From assembly GCA_028023455.1 (NCBI GenBank), contig JAQFVV010001040.1, positions 1 to 64,000 of the forward strand: a DNA stretch of 64,000 bases, given 5' to 3'. The translations under genes and the position numbers were made by a program. Under the pieces are notes generated by a model. That model did not search any database. It worked only from the letters and a program-made list of their open reading frames with translations, and had not been told where the DNA came from. Below are positions 60,065 through 64,000 of the stretch, piece by piece (position 1 is the stretch's first letter; each line of letters starts with the position of its first letter). This DNA comes from Epiperipatus broadwayi. Lineage: Eukaryota; Onychophora; Udeonychophora; Euonychophora; Peripatidae.

Positions 60065-60588
60065 TCAAACTAAGGTATGAGGTAGGAAATAGGTGAGAAA
60101 AGGTAAAACGAAGATCTGCAAAGCAGACCTTACTGTTTCAGTGTCTATCAATGCATAAAGGATTAACCTTGACATGGTAATTCTAATCATAAGAAAATTG
60201 TACAGAATAGGAGGTTCAATCAACTTTTCAGTTTCCCAATGTTCAATATCAAAATCAAGGTTATTCACAAGCCAGCACATTTTTTCCCCAGTTCTCTAAG
60301 AATAGGGCCTTAAAGTGAGGAATATTCCATTGAGGTCCTTTTCAGTTTAATGCTTTAGCATTTTTAATACTGGGCACATCTTTTAGGAGTGGTTTGTGTT
60401 CTACTAGTGGATGGTTGACCATCATCATCATTTCTCCTTACAAAAGAACCAATATTATAATAAAGCCTGCCTCTTATTTGGGGCTTTGTCCTATATCCTC
60501 TATTGCTTTTACCCAGTCTATCCTGGTACCAAGGTGATCTACTTTGGGTGCTGATATTACTTACAGGTGTAAGGGATTGCCATTTCAC
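60065..60588 (-). pseudogene. Gag tail and aspartic protease scrap
   Basis: The minus-strand frame 60588-60364 is a basic gag tail (RSPWYQDRLGKSNRGYR, then DDGQPSTSRTQTTPKRC), resembling NGQPSLINKTQ of LTR element 1. After a frame change, 60280-60065 reads IEPPILYNFLMIRITMSRLI and LYALIDTETVRSAL, the retropepsin entry with DTE where DTG is needed. So gag and protease adjoin here as in an intact Ty3/gypsy element. It is too decayed to act. Confidence 0.7.
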
Positions 60589-62407
60589 TCTGGCCTTACT
60601 ATCACACTATCATTTATTGGGTAAAACAAATTAATAACTTTGGCTGTCAACAAAGTAGCCTTAAATTACTCAATCAAATAATCTTTTTAAGTATCTATAC
60701 ATTTCACACATACAAAAACAAAAAATAATCATTCTGATAATGTGATGACTTAAAGCTTGCAGTAAATTAACATGACATAATCCAAAATATGTAGTTCCTG
60801 CTGTATAAATTTAATAGTCTCATGTTTGCAAGTTTACTTGCATTACCTGTATATTACATCTTATGCTATAATTAAGACATCAATATATTTACATTTTTTG
60901 GTTTATATATGAGTACCTAAATAAGTGTTATAATACGAATAATGTCATAGACCAACCAAAAATACAAACATATTTCTGCTTTAATTAATCCATAATGAAT
61001 TTAATTTTACCAATTATTTAACCACCATCTACATTACATATAGCTATGATTCTATGATAACAGAGCAAACAATCAAAAAATTAAACACATGAGGAATAAA
61101 CACGCTTCTTGACTAATAAATCTAAATGATGAATAATGATTCCTCACTTAACTTTGAGGTATACTATTGGTGTGGAACTCAGTCTAACCACTGGAATAAA
61201 AACGAAATACATCACTAAACTTTATAAAATATCATCTTCATAATGCACAAATATGTAATTTGGAATTATACTGCACTGATGGCAAATACTTAGACATATT
61301 AACATAGAAAGTTCACAATCCAAATCAATATAGAACATATCACTAATACCTTTCTCACAGCTCCTTAATACATTTCACTCTATACATTGAAAAATAAATT
61401 CACACATACATAAGTCCCTAATTATTTTAATTTTTTTAGGATATGACATTATCTGAAACCAACAGAGAGAAATAAAGTCATAAAACGGAATATTTACTAA
61501 TTATATATGAAGTAGACTGCATAAGAAAGACACACATATGTATGAATAAGAATGCGTAAATTATTTCAAATTATATAGTATGCAAATGTTACAGAAAAGT
61601 AAAAGATTAACTAAAAATAAAACTTTTTACTTTATGACAAGCAATTAGCTGTTTTTTTTTAAAAAATAATTATATTGCAATAATTATTGTTAATGGAGTT
61701 TCATTATTTCACACAAAAATATTCATCTTTCATACATTTACTACCCACTAAGTCAAGTCTTCACTTTGAGACATTAAATAAAGAAATATCTCCCTTCAAT
61801 AACACACCTGAAAAAAATATAACTAGCATAAGAAATTTTGTTTTAAATAATAATCAATTATTGGCATATTGCAACTTGTAATAGCGAGATGTTCTTGAAG
61901 ACAGGAAAATAATAAAAAATAAATAAACAAATAAAAAAAAAAAAATAAGGCTATGATATATAAATAACAAACAAAAAATAGTTACTTTTCATGAACACAA
62001 AGATAAGGGTGGTGATTTCAAATGAGTAAGTGTTAGTAAAATGTGAAGACAAATTCCTATAGGATAAACATTCACAATTTAGAATTAATTAAGCAATCTC
62101 AAATATTCTTAGCAATAGCTAATTTAGCTCGCTTATATAATGTGCATGTATTATACTTCTTTATAACAATGGAGGTAATGGACAGACAGTTTCAGATATA
62201 CATTTGTTTAATATTGACCCTTTCATTATATCTGGAAATTTTCAACTTAGTAATAATTTGAGCAGGCTTCCAAAAACATTAGTTTCCCATAATTTTATAA
62301 GTTAGCACAAATATAATTATTTTAGTCCATTGCTAATTGTTCACAAAAAATCTGTAATTCCTTAGATAACAATATTTTTCTTTATAATACATCCATATAA
62401 AAGGGAG

Positions 62408-62408
<1 letters not shown>
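60589..62408. other. AT-rich DNA, nothing recognised
   Basis: Two plus-strand frames (61687-61881 and 62043-62261) were looked at; neither has motifs or splice context convincing enough to call. Confidence 0.55.
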
Positions 62409-62411
<3 letters not shown>

Positions 62412-62452
<41 letters not shown>

Positions 62453-62456
62453 ATGT

Positions 62457-62496
<40 letters not shown>

Positions 62497-62503
62497 ATGT
62501 GAC
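62412..62503. repeat. Two (TA)n runs each ending in GTCATGTGAC
   Basis: (TA)n at 62412-62449, GTCATGTGAC at 62450-62459, (TA)n at 62460-62493, GTCATGTGAC again at 62494-62503. The decamer can fold on itself (GTCA/TGAC). Confidence 0.95.
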
Positions 62504-62728
62504 ATCTGACTTATTATTACTATTATTATTTTGCTGTTGTGGCTTTAGCTAAATTAAAGGGCTAAGCCTACTAATATATGGAGTATCTGAATTAAGTTCA
62601 GGCCCATATGATTTTTTCAGTTGGAGAGCTGACTTTAAAAACATGTAGATGTCTAAAAGTTTCAGATCTTCTTCTAACAATTAACTTTTAGATAAATGCT
62701 TTGCTTGAGTTGGTTTTTTTAAATCTAA
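62502..62728 (+). repeat. Direct repeat 1, upstream of hammerhead
   Basis: About 225 bp starting ACATCTGACTT and containing ATTATTTTGCTGTTGTGGC and TTCAGGCCCATATGATTTTT. It recurs at 63777-64000 with few differences and leads directly into the hammerhead ribozyme. Confidence 0.93.
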
Positions 62729-62786
62729 TGTCCCAACTCCTCACTGAAGAAACCCATAGGTCGAAACCGGTCTGGGGATGGGGACA
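62729..62786 (+). ncRNA. Type I hammerhead ribozyme
   Basis: The 58-nt segment folds as a hammerhead. Stem I: TGTCCC (62729-62734) with GGGACA (62781-62786), an internal loop (AAC against TG), then TCCTCA (62738-62743) with TGGGGA (62773-62778). Core box CTGAAGA (62744-62750) fits CUGANGA exactly. Helix II: ACC/GGT (62752-62754 with 62759-62761) closed by CATA. GAA lies at 62763-62765. Stem III is the self-complementary ACCGGT (62766-62771). C at 62772 is the cleavage base, following U as the rule requires. The one flaw is A62751 opposite C62762 at the base of helix II, where G-C is usual. The loopless stem III suggests action as a dimer or on multimeric RNA. Confidence 0.85.
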
Positions 62787-63776
62787 ATCCAAGATAAAAA
62801 TGATTTGAATGCCTTCTCTTGTAGTAGCATTTATCATAAATAAATAAAAAAATAAATATACTATGTAACAGTCAAGTTTGTACATTCGTGTAACAGAATT
62901 CAGAATCCAAGCAAAAGAGACCGAAGCTGACCAGACTAGGACTGTGACATCCCAAGTCTGACCACACTTCAACTCGTAAGCCAGGATTCCAAGACTCAAG
63001 ACCCTATGAATGACCACCTTGAAATTACACGTAGTATACCTCTTTCCAACGGCCGACATAGGTCACGGAGAAGCAATAAGACTCTGATAATTAAAAGAGA
63101 GGTTCTTAGTTGACTAAAATATATTACTAATGTAATTTAAATTAATGCATAGTTTTCACATATATAGACTATAAATAGTAATTAGAATTGGATTGAATTA
63201 GATCAATAACGAGATAGAGAACGAAATACATTAAATTAATTATATATTTATTTACAATTGGCATGAAATTGATAAGTTTTACACATTTCAGCATCGAATG
63301 TACAAACATTGGGTGGATAAAAGAACACATTCTCTTTTTATATACAATTCAAAATCACTTTACATAAGTAATCATTAAATTTCATAGATGAGTTTAACAT
63401 GTGCCCATCTTATGAGTTGCTTTACAATTAATACATAATCAATCACTATGTTATGTCTATAACTCTAGTTAAGCCAAATCCTATTACATTTGTGGCTGGT
63501 ATATAAATAATTATATTAAACTTTGATCATGTATTCATTTACTAAAATATACAATATGACTTAATAACGAGCGCATAAACCAGCTCAAGTAATGATCGAT
63601 CGAACATGGCTTTCGAAAGAATATTTCAGAATTCTGAAAGCATTATGTTAATGTGGGAAAGTTGGCTGAAATAAGATTGTCCAATTTAGATTTTAAAATA
63701 ACTTACTCTTATCTAAGGAGATTTTAATTAGTAAATTTTACATATTTGTAAGTGCAAGCTATATATAAGTTATGTT
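62787..63776. other. Body between the two direct repeats
   Basis: About 990 bp, beginning with an A-rich ATAAATAAATAAAAAAATAA segment (62835-62860). No plus-strand protein is seen. The 123-codon minus-strand frame 62688-63059 overlaps the ribozyme and has no recognised domain. Confidence 0.5.
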
Positions 63777-64000
63777 ACATCTGACTTGTTATTATTACTA
63801 TTATTATTTTGCTGTTGTGGCTTTAGCTAAATTAAAGGGTTGATCCTACTAATATATGGAGTATCTGAATTAAGTTCAGGCCCATATGATTTTTTCAGTT
63901 GGGGAGCTGACTTTAAAGACATGTAGATGTCTAAAAGTTTCAGATCTTTTTCTAACAATTAACTTTTAGATAAATGCTTTGCTTGAGTTGGTTTTTTAAA
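63777..64000 (+). repeat. Direct repeat 2, cut by window edge
   Basis: Near-identical to 62502-62728 through GCTTGAGTTGGTTTTTT. The window stops about six bases before the place where a second hammerhead would begin. Confidence 0.93.

Noticed and set aside
62688-63059. 123-codon minus-strand frame
   Set aside because: It covers the hammerhead ribozyme on the opposite strand, crosses from repeat to body, and shows no domain.

Overview
The window is AT-rich eukaryotic, almost certainly invertebrate metazoan, nuclear DNA. The evidence is long (TA)n and (TAA)n microsatellites, spliced exons with GT/AG borders, Penelope-like elements (PLEs), RTE and L1/Tx1-like LINEs, Ty3/gypsy LTR elements, a tRNA-derived SINE and foldback/MITE-type repeats. 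There are no bacterial operons, rRNA genes or CRISPR arrays. I cannot place the species. Platyhelminth or cnidarian would fit the base composition and element mix, but nothing here decides it.

Layout. 1-3.2 kb is a decayed LINE on the minus strand whose 3' end runs off the left edge. 5.1-8.6 kb holds minus-strand exons of a secreted trypsin-like (S1) serine protease: a signal-peptide exon, an activation-site exon and a probable downstream exon, with a PLE fragment in an intron. This is the only host gene I can support. 9.2-10.8 kb is a decayed PLE (RT, then GIY-YIG, then a hammerhead-like tail). 13.3 kb has two abutting perfect palindromes. 14.6-18.4 kb holds MITE-like repeats and copy A of a dispersed repeat. 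18.8-21.7 kb is a nearly complete but broken RTE element, followed by a second LINE 3' end.

24.2-30.35 kb is a PLE 3' end split by a 5.4-kb foldback element, with an 8-bp target duplication and two arms of more than 2 kb. 30.7-33.6 kb is a ~409-bp tandem array capped by an inverted part-unit. 35.1-37.05 kb is copy B of the dispersed repeat, filled with a SINE and a cluster of PLE tails; copy A at 16.5-17.5 kb keeps the matching empty sites. 37.19-47.19 kb and 47.25-53.44 kb are two LTR retrotransposons that kept gag but lost most or all of pol, separated by 53 bp of TA-rich sequence. 53.9-57.5 kb has gag-protease on the plus strand meeting protease-RT on the minus strand. 60.1-60.6 kb is another gag/protease scrap. 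62.5-64.0 kb has direct repeats, the first followed at once by a near-canonical hammerhead ribozyme.

Recurring themes are self-cleaving RNA motifs at retroelement ends, all with a palindromic stem III; insertion into (TA)n tracts by unrelated elements; and non-autonomous derivatives of LTR and foldback elements. Most coding segments other than the protease exons are retroelement remains with frameshifts and stops. Boundaries without visible terminal repeats are approximate.
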